Source: Sulfurovum sp. (GTDB lineage Bacteria > Campylobacterota > Campylobacteria > Campylobacterales > Sulfurovaceae). From it: a DNA stretch of 57,631 nt. Location of the stretch: contig JAMOTK010000006.1 of NCBI GenBank assembly GCA_027062365.1, forward strand, positions 1 to 57,631, read 5' to 3'. Under the pieces are notes generated by a model. That model ran no database searches. It was given only the letters and a program-made list of their open reading frames with translations, and was not told the origin of the DNA. A program made the translations under genes and the position numbers. Below, in pieces: positions 27,586 to 35,200 of this stretch; the stretch's first letter is position 1; every line of letters starts with the position of its first letter.

Positions 27586-27620
27586 TCTCACAAAGCCCCA
27601 ATACAAGGGGCTTTGTGAGA
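27586..27620. terminator. Strong hairpin terminator between cas6f and the array
   Basis: A perfect 14-bp stem (TCTCACAAAGCCCC and its complement) with a seven-base loop. Read on the plus strand it is followed by GTTTTTG. On the minus strand it is followed by TTAATAT, a weaker tail. It lies just after the cas6f stop and before the leader, so it most likely ends the csy operon transcript and keeps array transcription independent. Confidence 0.75.
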
Positions 27621-27656
27621 GTTTTTGAAAATAAAGGTATTTTTTTATAAAGAGCG

Positions 27657-28259
27657 TTAAAACATGGGTAGGGTTGAGGTGTTGCTTAGTCCGTAGGTGT
27701 TGAAATTTCCTTTGTGTTCTTTTGGGCTTTCTTTTTTGACGATAAATATTTTCATTGGATGACCATTGGATAGGCTTTTGATGTTGAGGAAAGGTAGTTT
27801 GTTTTTTTCTTTTAACTTCTTGTACTTTTCTTCGGTGTTTGCATAAAGGCTTAGGGCTTCTTCTTCTGAAATATTGTTGCGTTTGGCGTGGCGTTTGGCT
27901 AGTCTTCGTATTTCTGCGTTGGATTTGAATTGTTTTCTTCCAAAAGAGGCAAAGGTTTTTATCTCTTTGGGGACTTCTTGGATTTTGGATATTTCTATAT
28001 AGTCCAATAGTCTAGCCAACCAATGATTGATATTTAATTTTTCTAATTCTTCTTTTGTTTCTGCAAAAATTCTTAGCACAGACCCAAGAGGAAAAGCCTC
28101 CTTTTGATACTGTGGGAATGCTAGACCTATAGAAAGCTTATTGTCTGCGTCTCTTCTCTCAACCAAAGCTAAGTGTATTTGAAGATACACTTTTTGCCAA
28201 ATGAAGCCAAGCGTTATCTCTGTGTCTGTGATAAGTTTTATGTCTGTGTAATAGTGCAT
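27657..28259 (-). CDS. cas6f: Cas6f (Csy4) crRNA endoribonuclease
   Basis: A 200-residue type I-F processing nuclease. It cuts each pre-crRNA repeat at the base of its hairpin and stays bound to the 3' end. The N-terminus MHYYTDIKLI and the catalytic histidine at residue 29 (VYLQIHLALV) align with the Pseudomonas Csy4 arrangement (His29). An arginine-rich helix, FKSNAEIRRLAKRHAKRN, should bind the repeat stem, and the C-terminus YGLSNTSTLPMF matches the family end. It is the last gene of the csy operon, six bases after csy3, and abuts the array leader. Confidence 0.96.
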   Translation of the reverse strand: MHYYTDIKLITDTEITLGFIWQKVYLQIHLALVERRDADNKLSIGLAFPQYQKEAFPLGSVLRIFAETKEELEKLNINHWLARLLDYIEISKIQEVPKEIKTFASFGRKQFKSNAEIRRLAKRHAKRNNISEEEALSLYANTEEKYKKLKEKNKLPFLNIKSLSNGHPMKIFIVKKESPKEHKGNFNTYGLSNTSTLPMF

Positions 28260-28265
28260 AATGGA

Positions 28266-29285
28266 CTACTTATCACTCTGACCAAAGACACCACCACGCA
28301 CAAGTACTGCCATTACATAGTGTTCTTCTTCTTTACTCTCTAGCGTTGTTCCTGTGGCAAAGTTATCAAAAAGCGTATAAAAGTCTTGCTTGTCTTTTGG
28401 GGTTCTAAAGGCTTTTCCCATATTGGTAACTGCCCCATAAGGCTCTATGGCGATTGCCCCATTTCCTGCTTCTGTAGCAAATTCTTTATACCAAGTATCA
28501 ATACTTCGCAAGGCATTGCCTATCTTTTGGGAGTGCATAGAGGCGATGCCATCTACTTCATAAAGAACTTTACCTTTTTTGCCTTGACCTTTGTCCAATA
28601 CAAGCTCTTCACTAGGATAAACCTCTTGGGCTTTGCCTACTTTGGCATAAGTCGTGACTTCTAACATCAAAAAATCGTCATCAGAGGCTAGGGCATCGGC
28701 TATTTTTTTTCCTAAGTCTATGACTTCTTTATTTTGACTTTGCATAGAACGCACAGAAAAGCTTTTGGCATCAAATGTCCAACTCTTCTGTGAGATTAAA
28801 TCTTTGATTTTCACTTCTATAGACTCTGTACCGACTCTGTTTCTCCACAAAAATCGTCCATTGGCCAAATTGAGAGCATAACGCAATCCAAGTTCTTTAA
28901 ATCCTTCTTTTTCTATATATCCTGTAACTGCTTCTTCATAAGTTCTTAAAAACTCTGTATTGTTACACGCAGAGGGGTCTTTGATGCCACCTAAGACTTT
29001 GAGCGTAAAGTTCAAAACCAAAGTATCTTGTTCGGGTGCTAAGGCACAAGAATCTACCGTTTGTAAGTTGGCTTTTTCTACTTCTGCATTGAGTTTGGCA
29101 GGGTCATTTTTAATCGCAGGTTTTAGACGATTTGCAATCGTACCTCTCACAGATTTTTCTACCAATTTCAACGCTGTTTTATCCGTTTTGTTCTCCCAAG
29201 TTGTGCCGTACATCATGCCATCTGAAGGTACTAATTTTTTCTCAAATGCTAAAACCGATGCTATTTTACTTTTTACTTTTGCCAT
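28266..29285 (-). CDS. csy3: Csy3 (Cas7f) backbone protein
   Basis: The type I-F Cas7-family protein, six copies of which normally coat the spacer part of the crRNA and set the six-nucleotide periodicity with every sixth guide base flipped out. I start at the ATG at 29285 (MAKVKSKIASVLAFEKKL, 339 residues) because AAAGGA lies seven bases upstream. The upstream ATG at 29324 would overlap csy2 and adds a non-conserved NKIITINSKEN stretch. Typical motifs include LVPSDGMMYGTTWE and FLWRNRVGTE. Located between csy2 and cas6f. Confidence 0.95.
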   Translation of the reverse strand: MAKVKSKIASVLAFEKKLVPSDGMMYGTTWENKTDKTALKLVEKSVRGTIANRLKPAIKNDPAKLNAEVEKANLQTVDSCALAPEQDTLVLNFTLKVLGGIKDPSACNNTEFLRTYEEAVTGYIEKEGFKELGLRYALNLANGRFLWRNRVGTESIEVKIKDLISQKSWTFDAKSFSVRSMQSQNKEVIDLGKKIADALASDDDFLMLEVTTYAKVGKAQEVYPSEELVLDKGQGKKGKVLYEVDGIASMHSQKIGNALRSIDTWYKEFATEAGNGAIAIEPYGAVTNMGKAFRTPKDKQDFYTLFDNFATGTTLESKEEEHYVMAVLVRGGVFGQSDK

Positions 29286-29301
29286 GTTATTTTCCTTTGA
29301 A

Positions 29302-30198
29302 TTAATTGTTATTATTTTGTTCACAGAGATAGAGACCGTGTTCTTTATCTACTGAATATTGCCATAAAATCTCATCTAAAGACTCAATTTTGTAGGGCAT
29401 TTTAAACTCTCCTAATGTCACAAGAGCTTCAGCGAAACAGTGAAGTTTCTCTGCGTCTCGTTGGTTCTTGGCTTTTCCTAGTTCAGAAATACCTTGAAAG
29501 CCTACGGCTATAGGTACTATCCATCCTGATGCTTTTCTCTTTTTTGTCCATAGTGTTTTTTCGTTTTTTTGTTCACAACTGTTATGAATAACAAGATAAT
29601 CCAAAAGTGCATCTATGCCATCTAGTCCTCTCTCCATAGCCTCTATCATCAAATCTTTTCTCTCTACAAGTACATAGCCTGGCATAAGTTTACGACGCAC
29701 ACGAGCCAACTGCTCATCATCTCTACTTTTGACTTTCAAAGTCTCTATGTTTTTAAAGTTGAGTATATCTCCACCTGCTAGTTTCATTCTGGAGTGTAGA
29801 TGATGGGCTACTCTAGCTTCAAATTTTTCTTTATCCTCTCTACTTATCCCCTCATATTCAATAAGCAACGAAACATCAAGATGTATTCTAGCCTCTTCTA
29901 TAAAAGCAGGTCGTTTACCCTCTTTATCTAAGGGATTACTTGTACCAATAATAGAATGAACATAATCGCCTACGCCTTTATGGGTCTGTAAATTGGCATG
30001 ATGGCTCACAACAGCTATAGCATTAAATCTCAAATCTTTAAATCCATCGGCGTTTAATTTGCGTTGAAGTGCATGAGTAGCACCAAGCCAAGCCGTCATC
30101 GCAGGAAATCCGATAGTAAAAGGGCTAGACAGAGCATTGGCATTTTGTACTTTGATATGAGAAAGAAGTAGTATATTTTTGATTTTTGATTTTTTCAT
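29302..30198 (-). CDS. csy2: Csy2 (Cas5f)
   Basis: A 298-residue Cas5-family protein that caps the 5' handle of the crRNA with Csy1. It begins with the usual ILLLSHIKVQNANALSSPFTIGFPAMTAWLGA, the Csy2 N-terminal signature, and has the basic segment LARVRRKLMPGYVLVERKDLM in the middle. The gene overlaps csy1 by four bases (ATGA). Length is typical of the family. The C-terminal part (YSVDKEHGLYLCEQNNNN) extends to just before the csy3 start. Confidence 0.95.
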   Translation of the reverse strand: MKKSKIKNILLLSHIKVQNANALSSPFTIGFPAMTAWLGATHALQRKLNADGFKDLRFNAIAVVSHHANLQTHKGVGDYVHSIIGTSNPLDKEGKRPAFIEEARIHLDVSLLIEYEGISREDKEKFEARVAHHLHSRMKLAGGDILNFKNIETLKVKSRDDEQLARVRRKLMPGYVLVERKDLMIEAMERGLDGIDALLDYLVIHNSCEQKNEKTLWTKKRKASGWIVPIAVGFQGISELGKAKNQRDAEKLHCFAEALVTLGEFKMPYKIESLDEILWQYSVDKEHGLYLCEQNNNN

Positions 30199-31472
30199 CT
30201 TAACGCCTCTCGCTGTTGTTCAACAGTATCTTTAATATTTTCAAACTCCCATTTTCCATTAATTTCTATGGCATTTTTATTTAAAACTTTTTTGTAACTT
30301 TGCAATATCCACGAGCTTATATCTTTTATGATTTCATCAAGCCAAAGCTCTTCTTCTCTTTCTTCTTCTTTTGATGAAAGTAACCAAATCTTTTGATAAC
30401 TTTTGAGTGTAGAGGTTTTTTCGTAATAGAGTGCATTACTCACAGCTCTTACAGCCCACATCTGCTCTATGATTTTATCTATTAGACTTTCATAATGATA
30501 GTTCTTTGCATTACGAATATCTATATTTGTATAGTCTTTTATTTGATAAATAGCATGTAAATCCATAAAAATATATTTGTATTTCCAAGGGTTCATAGAC
30601 TCTCTAAAAAAATCAGACTTTGGAAAAGGGGTATCTCTTTTTTCTATATTTGGAGGCATGGTATTGAGTAACTGTGCTTTACCTCCATTTTGAGAATTGA
30701 GTACAGATATATTTTGAGGCTTAGTCCCTCCATAGCCTATGGTAGTGAGATTATATATCTCAGCAAATCCATCTTCAGAAAATTGACTATTTTTTCTTGC
30801 TTCTCTTAAGGCTTTAAGATGCTTTTTCCCCTCTTCACCAGCTCCAAAACGGATAGTATCAAGCCTTTTTCGTAAATGGAATATCATAGCAGAGTTACTT
30901 AGAATTGAGAGTAGATGATAATCCTCATCTACAGGGAAATAGACCTGTTTTATCTTAGAACTTGTCAAAGACTCACTTGAACTCTCTATCATCTTCAAAA
31001 ACTCTTCTTTGAGTACATCATAACTTTTTGATTTAATGTTCAAAAGAGCTTTTGCCAAAGGAGTATCTTTTTGTATATGTTCTATAAGCACTATTCCATC
31101 AGGCATCATAAGATTTAAAAACTTATGCACATCCAACGCGGCTGCATTCCCCAAAGCATCTTTTTGTACCTCTACATTTCCACTGCGTAATAATCCATCA
31201 ACCCTATACTCTTTTGAGGCGATAATAGATGTCACATAGCCATTTTTATTTTTCCTAGCACTAGGATGTGAAAAGGTGCAAGGGTGTGTAGCCATAGATA
31301 TTTGTCCTGCTCTTTTGGAGGCATTGGGTAACCAAACTTCCAAAGAAAATTCCATGGCACTCTTTTCATAGAGTTCTAAAACCTCATCTTCTTCCATAGA
31401 AGCTTTGAGCTTTTTTTTCAACCAAGCTTCTTTTCGTTCATCAAAAAACTTAGTAATCACTTCATTTATCAT
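30195..31472 (-). CDS. csy1: Csy1 (Cas8f) large subunit
   Basis: A 425-residue Cas8f protein that, with Csy2, recognises the CC PAM and starts DNA unwinding. Recognisable segments are LPNASKRAGQISMATHPCTFSHPSARKN (about residues 48-75), VDGLLRSGNVEVQKDALGNAAALDVHKFL, and the conserved TIGYGGTKPQNISVLNSQNGGKAQLLNTMPP. A good ribosome binding site (AAGAAAGGAAAAATT) precedes the ATG. It heads the csy1-csy2-csy3-cas6f operon. The upstream 446 bases hold its promoter, a mini-CRISPR and a toxin-antitoxin candidate. Confidence 0.96.
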   Translation of the reverse strand: MINEVITKFFDERKEAWLKKKLKASMEEDEVLELYEKSAMEFSLEVWLPNASKRAGQISMATHPCTFSHPSARKNKNGYVTSIIASKEYRVDGLLRSGNVEVQKDALGNAAALDVHKFLNLMMPDGIVLIEHIQKDTPLAKALLNIKSKSYDVLKEEFLKMIESSSESLTSSKIKQVYFPVDEDYHLLSILSNSAMIFHLRKRLDTIRFGAGEEGKKHLKALREARKNSQFSEDGFAEIYNLTTIGYGGTKPQNISVLNSQNGGKAQLLNTMPPNIEKRDTPFPKSDFFRESMNPWKYKYIFMDLHAIYQIKDYTNIDIRNAKNYHYESLIDKIIEQMWAVRAVSNALYYEKTSTLKSYQKIWLLSSKEEEREEELWLDEIIKDISSWILQSYKKVLNKNAIEINGKWEFENIKDTVEQQREALR

Positions 31473-31507
31473 AATTTTTCCTTTCTTGAATTTATTTGCT
31501 ATACTTA

Positions 31508-31536
31508 TTCAGTATCTTATTACTGAAATGATAGCA
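31508..31536 (-). promoter_or_regulatory. csy operon promoter core with an operator-like palindrome
   Basis: On the minus strand TGCTATCAT (31536-31528) is an extended -10 element about 55 bases before the csy1 ATG. It is followed by a perfect 7-bp dyad, TTCAGTA-6-TACTGAA (31508-31527), at the probable transcription start. An alternative -10, TATAAT, is at 31566-31561. The dyad could be a repressor site. Neither start point is proven. Confidence 0.5.
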
Positions 31537-31557
31537 TAGATATTCTTAAATTATCAA

Positions 31558-31586
31558 AAAATTATAAATAATAAATAGTAGTATGG
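31558..31586 (-). promoter_or_regulatory. Probable self-target of the mini-CRISPR guide in the csy1 promoter
   Basis: On the minus strand a CC dinucleotide at 31586-31585, the type I-F PAM, is followed by ATACTACTATTTATTAT and then TTATAA. This matches the pseudo-spacer at 31622-31648 at 20 of the first 23 positions: 1-5, 7, 9-17 and 19-23. The site covers one candidate -10 and lies at about -37 to -63 of the other promoter, so bound Csy complex would block csy transcription. Confidence 0.72.
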
Positions 31587-31593
31587 TTTAACT

Positions 31594-31676
31594 ATATAAA
31601 TCTACCTACACGGTAGTAAACGCTTTTATAGATAATAAATCGAAGTATTTTCTAAGCTACCTATACGGTAGTTTAA
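31594..31676 (-). CRISPR. Degenerate two-repeat mini-CRISPR (CreR-like guide RNA gene)
   Basis: Two decayed copies of the array repeat flank a 27-nt pseudo-spacer (31622-31648). The first copy (31676-31649) matches 22 of 28 bases and keeps the hairpin CTACC/GGTAG plus the 5'-handle CTTAGAAA, while its unused 5' end has decayed. The second (31621-31594) matches 21 of 28 and keeps the 5' part with the hairpin, while its unused handle has decayed. Both changed G to A at repeat position 19, turning a U-G stem pair into U-A. This is the pattern expected if Cas6f still excises one guide from it. TATAAA at 31696-31691 or TATAAT at 31681-31676 may drive it. Confidence 0.78.
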
Positions 31677-31705
31677 TTATAAATAATTGCTTTATAATTA
31701 GTTTA

Positions 31706-31714
31706 TGATATAAT
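31706..31714 (+). promoter_or_regulatory. Extended -10 promoter for the antisense RNA
   Basis: TGATATAAT is an exact TGnTATAAT extended -10. TTGCTT at 31687-31692, 16 bases upstream, is a weak -35. The expected start at about 31721 coincides with the base of the closing stem of the structured RNA. Confidence 0.7.
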
Positions 31715-31720
31715 TTTATT

Positions 31721-31857
31721 AGTTGGGGCAGGTAGAGAGGTGTAACTCTCTACAAGCTTTTAATACGCTTTTGTTGCTAGAATTAACAGCAAAAGTATAA
31801 CAATTATAATGTTGTGCAACATTGTTATATCCTTTTTCAAGGGCTGACCCTGTCCCA
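31721..31857 (+). ncRNA. Structured antisense RNA, Sib-like antitoxin candidate
   Basis: Starting seven bases after TGnTATAAT, the plus-strand RNA can fold with a closing stem GGGGCAGG (31725-31732) with CCTGTCCC (31849-31856). Three hairpins lie inside: GTAGAGAG/CTCTCTAC, CTTTTGTT/AGCAAAAG and TATAAC plus AATGTT/AACATT plus GTTATA. Two pairs are G-U only if the plus strand is the RNA (they would be A-C on the other strand), which supports this sense. It covers the whole 20-codon toxin-like ORF and its ribosome binding site on the minus strand. Size, structure and overlap resemble Sib antitoxins. No clear U-tract terminator is seen, so the 3' end is approximate. Confidence 0.65.
31760..31822 (-). 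CDS. Ibs-like 20-residue hydrophobic toxin candidate
   Basis: The ORF ATG-TTG-CAC... encodes M-L-H-N followed by the hydrophobic core IIIVILLLLIL and the tail ATKAY. Length, uninterrupted Ile/Leu/Val core and C-terminal tyrosine resemble the Ibs toxins of Escherichia coli, which insert in the inner membrane and depolarise it. AAGGA lies seven bases before the ATG, a well-placed ribosome binding site. The ORF is co-directional with, and 97 bases downstream of, cas2-3, so it can be read from the cas1-cas2-3 message or from an AT-rich -10 (31878-31871). It is fully overlapped by a structured opposite-strand RNA. Toxicity is inferred. Confidence 0.6.
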   Translation of the reverse strand: MLHNIIIVILLLLILATKAY

Positions 31858-31870
31858 CCTTCTCCTTCAC

Positions 31871-31878
31871 AATATATA
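31871..31878 (-). promoter_or_regulatory. Possible promoter of the toxin-like ORF
   Basis: On the minus strand TGTATATATT offers a -10-like TATATA/TATATT preceded by TG. A start near 31864 would give a leader with GGAGAAGGTGGGACAGG complementary to the antisense RNA. The AT-rich context makes this a weak prediction. Confidence 0.35.
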
Positions 31879-31918
31879 CAAATGATAATCGCCCAACTAG
31901 AACTAGAAGTATATCTAA

Positions 31919-34900
31919 TTAGACTTTTACCAATCCAAATATATCACTATACTCATACTTTTCACTTTTTTCCCAAATAAAACTTAACTCTCCATATCGT
32001 AGAGAAATCTCTTTTTTACTTTTCTCTTTTAGCATTGCCTTTTCTTTAATACTCGTATTATAATCTCTAAGAAACCAACTATTATGCTCCAAACGCTTAT
32101 CCTCTTCAATTCGTGTTATCCTAAGTCCAAATTCACGATTGATAGGATTGTCAAATATATCTACAATTATCTTAGCAAATTTATCATATTGTGTAAAAAA
32201 ATACGCCTCACTCTTCTCATCATAAGTCAAAAAAACTTTTATAGAGGGTGAACTCTTTCTAAAGGGATGGAAATAATAGGGGTGAGCTGTAAGAAACCAA
32301 CTCTCGTCCAAGTATCCTTGTAGCGTATCAGCTCCCTCATCATCATAAGAGGTCAAATACTCTTCTGTTTGATAGTGTTCCAAGTCACTTAGAGACTCTT
32401 TTTCTCTTAATTTAAGAGGTTTTTGTATCCTTTCTGTGGCATCTAATCGTTTTCCAAGGGCTTTTGTATCAATAAGATGAGAGAGTTTATGTGTTTTGAG
32501 TGTTAGACCCTCTTCATACCCAGGCTTTTGAAACGAGCGTTTAGTATCATCATTGTATTGAAAAGATTTTAGATTATATTCCATCAGTCCAATATTTGGC
32601 TCATTTATAGTCTGCCCCCTATGCCTAGATACGCGTCCTGCAAGTTGTATGATAGAACGATAAGAAGATGGTTCTATTATCGCCCAGTCAAAATCATGGT
32701 CTCGTCCTACCTCTTCTACAGGTGTGGCTACGACTATAAAAAGCATATTATCTGCTTTTGCATTATCAAGATGAGAGCGAATAATCGTATTCTTAAAAGC
32801 TTCTGCTTCTTCACCCTCTTTCTCTTTTCTTTTTAATACACTATCCAAATGTCTCTCTTGTTCATGCCGTAGAAGTAGCACTTGATTGGAATGGTATGCC
32901 ATCACTCTCACTTCTATTTCATCAGGATACTCTTCAGCCATGAGATATTTTGCCAAGGCAACACAAGGCTTTATATTTGCGACTCGAAGCACTCCAAAAG
33001 AGACAGAAATATCTGTTTTTATATCTTTTGTATTGTGTTGATAATGTTTGTCTATCATCGCATTTTTGATTTTTTCAAAATAGCTCTCTTCTTCTCCTCC
33101 TATCTCATCGTGGCACTCTATTATTTCTAATTTTCGTTTAGCGACTCCTTTGGCTAAATTCTTTACCCGTTTATCTACAAAGGCTTTATGTTTGCTATTA
33201 TACGCTTCTATCGTCGTGATAGATTCTGCCTTTGTCCCAAACTCATCTATCCATGCACAGATTATAGGGCTTTTGGCTTCACGCGTTTTGGCAAAGAGTT
33301 CCCAACCTTTTTGATAGGCATTAAAATATCCCTCTGCCAAATCAGGAGGTATGGTAGCAGATGAAATCATCACTTTTCTGCCCAACAACCCTGCAAGATG
33401 TACCAGTCTTGCAATAGCCACAAGGTCAGAACCAGAGAAATCATCTATCTCATCTATGACCAAATCTGAACTCATCAAACGAAGAGAGGGCAAGATATAT
33501 TTTCCTCCTCTTTTGCTAGTTACAGCACCCATTAAGTGGTCTATAGTACATACAAGCACAGGAGCATACAAAAATTGTCTATCTCTCTCTCTTCTTAAAA
33601 TAGTATTTAAGCCCTCTTCAGGAATAGCACAATCAAAATCTATATACTCATCTAAAAGGCTTTCTATAGATTCCGAACCACTATCTACAGACTCTTGTGC
33701 TTCTGCTATTTTAGTCTCTTTATGTAATTCCAATACAGCTTTAGAACCGATAAGTACAGCCAACTCATCATCTTCTAAGCGTATTTTATCTCTATACTCA
33801 TCACCTGTTTGTAGTGTCAAAGTCCGAAGACCCAAAGCCAATATATATCTTAGGCTTTTATTATCATTAGATACGGCTCTCATTATCTTTGCATTAGCAA
33901 AAGTTTTACCACATCCCGTACTAGCCATATTGACAGCAAAAAACCCTTCTTTTTCTTTGCTATCAAGTTGAGGTTTTATCATCTGTACAGCCTTGTCTTG
34001 CCAAGAGTAGGCTTTGGGACTGGCTTTTTTTAATGCTCTATTATCCACCACTATCGGTGGCTCTTTCTCAAAAGCAGGAAGTAGATGCACTGTTTTTAAA
34101 GCACTTGCCATTACACCAAATAGATGTTCATCTAGTTTCTGTTTCATCTGCTTTGTTTTGGAGTCTGTATTGGCAAAAAGTCCGATATTATCACGCCAAG
34201 AGTTATCATTATCTTGTGAAGAATAATGGTGGTCACCGAGCATCAGACAAAGCCTAGAGTGATGAAGAACCACTCTATAGCTACCATCATCTATAGACTC
34301 ACTTAGTAAATCAGAGTTTATTATCATCCTACTAGACCATTTTTTGACACTCTGTAACCATTTACTAGCATTATTTAAAAGTCCATTAGGAAACTCAAAA
34401 CATCTCTCCACAAGTGCTTGATACTCCTTTTCTTCTCTTCTATTTTCATATCCCCAAGATTGCCTTATCTTTTTGAGTATATCTTCTATACTATATGCCT
34501 CTATTCCTTGCCATTTATCTTCAATCTCAGCTAAAGAAGTAGAATAACTAGGCAGACGATGATGAGAAACTATAAGCCAAAGTATGAGTTTCGCAGAAGA
34601 TGGTAAATCTTTTAATACACTCTCTTTCTTACGCAACTCTTTGAGTGATAAGAGTAGAGATTTTTCATCTATCTCACCTCTACTCAAGCGTTCTAGCCAA
34701 GTTGTAGGATTTTGTGAGATAAAAGCAGAAAGGAGCATACAAGATATCCACTCATGACGGATAGGGTCGCCTTTGATTTTGCTATTTGGTTTGAGTTTTG
34801 ATTGAAAAAGAGCCGTAGCTTTGCCCCAATCATGAAACAAAGCAGAAAGAGCAGTCAGAGACTTAATCAGCTCCAAATATTTCCAATCACTCTCTTTATA

Positions 34901-35200
34901 CTTATCCAAAATGGTCTTTTTTGTTCTATTGACAGGCACAATCCCCTCATCATTAAACTTATCTCTATTCCCCACTATCCATACAAGTTCAGTTCTGCTA
35001 CGGCTTCGTATCCAATGGCAACTTATAGCAGAACTTTTTGATGCTGTTTGTCTAAGTAGTTTTTTTACAGCCTTTAACCCCTCCATAGTCATAATCGTCT
35101 GCCAAGTATTAGAGCCTATTCTATCGGCAAAAGAGTCCAATACTCTGCGTGTCTTTTTGAGTGCGTTTTTCTCACACTCGGAGATGAAAGTAACTATCAT
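31919..35200 (-). CDS. cas3: Cas2-3 fusion nuclease-helicase (type I-F)
   Basis: A 1093-residue protein with Cas2 fused to the N-terminus of Cas3, the hallmark of type I-F. Residues about 1-95 are the Cas2 part (MIVTFISECEKNALKKTRRV). The HD nuclease motif is ALFHDWGKATALFQ near residue 117. The helicase has Walker A MASTGCGKTFANAK, a DEAD-box variant VIDEIDDFSGSDLV, motif III SSATIP and motif VI QLAGRVSRHRGQ. It shreds target DNA and, with Cas1, acquires spacers. The start overlaps the cas1 stop (ATGA). All catalytic motifs are intact, so the system looks functional. Confidence 0.97.
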   Translation of the reverse strand: MIVTFISECEKNALKKTRRVLDSFADRIGSNTWQTIMTMEGLKAVKKLLRQTASKSSAISCHWIRSRSRTELVWIVGNRDKFNDEGIVPVNRTKKTILDKYKESDWKYLELIKSLTALSALFHDWGKATALFQSKLKPNSKIKGDPIRHEWISCMLLSAFISQNPTTWLERLSRGEIDEKSLLLSLKELRKKESVLKDLPSSAKLILWLIVSHHRLPSYSTSLAEIEDKWQGIEAYSIEDILKKIRQSWGYENRREEKEYQALVERCFEFPNGLLNNASKWLQSVKKWSSRMIINSDLLSESIDDGSYRVVLHHSRLCLMLGDHHYSSQDNDNSWRDNIGLFANTDSKTKQMKQKLDEHLFGVMASALKTVHLLPAFEKEPPIVVDNRALKKASPKAYSWQDKAVQMIKPQLDSKEKEGFFAVNMASTGCGKTFANAKIMRAVSNDNKSLRYILALGLRTLTLQTGDEYRDKIRLEDDELAVLIGSKAVLELHKETKIAEAQESVDSGSESIESLLDEYIDFDCAIPEEGLNTILRRERDRQFLYAPVLVCTIDHLMGAVTSKRGGKYILPSLRLMSSDLVIDEIDDFSGSDLVAIARLVHLAGLLGRKVMISSATIPPDLAEGYFNAYQKGWELFAKTREAKSPIICAWIDEFGTKAESITTIEAYNSKHKAFVDKRVKNLAKGVAKRKLEIIECHDEIGGEEESYFEKIKNAMIDKHYQHNTKDIKTDISVSFGVLRVANIKPCVALAKYLMAEEYPDEIEVRVMAYHSNQVLLLRHEQERHLDSVLKRKEKEGEEAEAFKNTIIRSHLDNAKADNMLFIVVATPVEEVGRDHDFDWAIIEPSSYRSIIQLAGRVSRHRGQTINEPNIGLMEYNLKSFQYNDDTKRSFQKPGYEEGLTLKTHKLSHLIDTKALGKRLDATERIQKPLKLREKESLSDLEHYQTEEYLTSYDDEGADTLQGYLDESWFLTAHPYYFHPFRKSSPSIKVFLTYDEKSEAYFFTQYDKFAKIIVDIFDNPINREFGLRITRIEEDKRLEHNSWFLRDYNTSIKEKAMLKEKSKKEISLRYGELSFIWEKSEKYEYSDIFGLVKV

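Noticed and set aside
31721-31857. Retron ncRNA, riboswitch, 6S or SRP RNA
   Set aside because: No reverse transcriptase is near, no known riboswitch core motif was seen, and the multi-hairpin fold differs from 6S and SRP RNAs. No gene follows on the same strand.
31894-31912. Seven-base seed match of the mini-CRISPR guide (ATACTTC) upstream of the toxin-like ORF
   Set aside because: The preceding bases are AT rather than the CC PAM and the match breaks down after position 7, so chance is likely. It would only matter if the guide also silenced the toxin.
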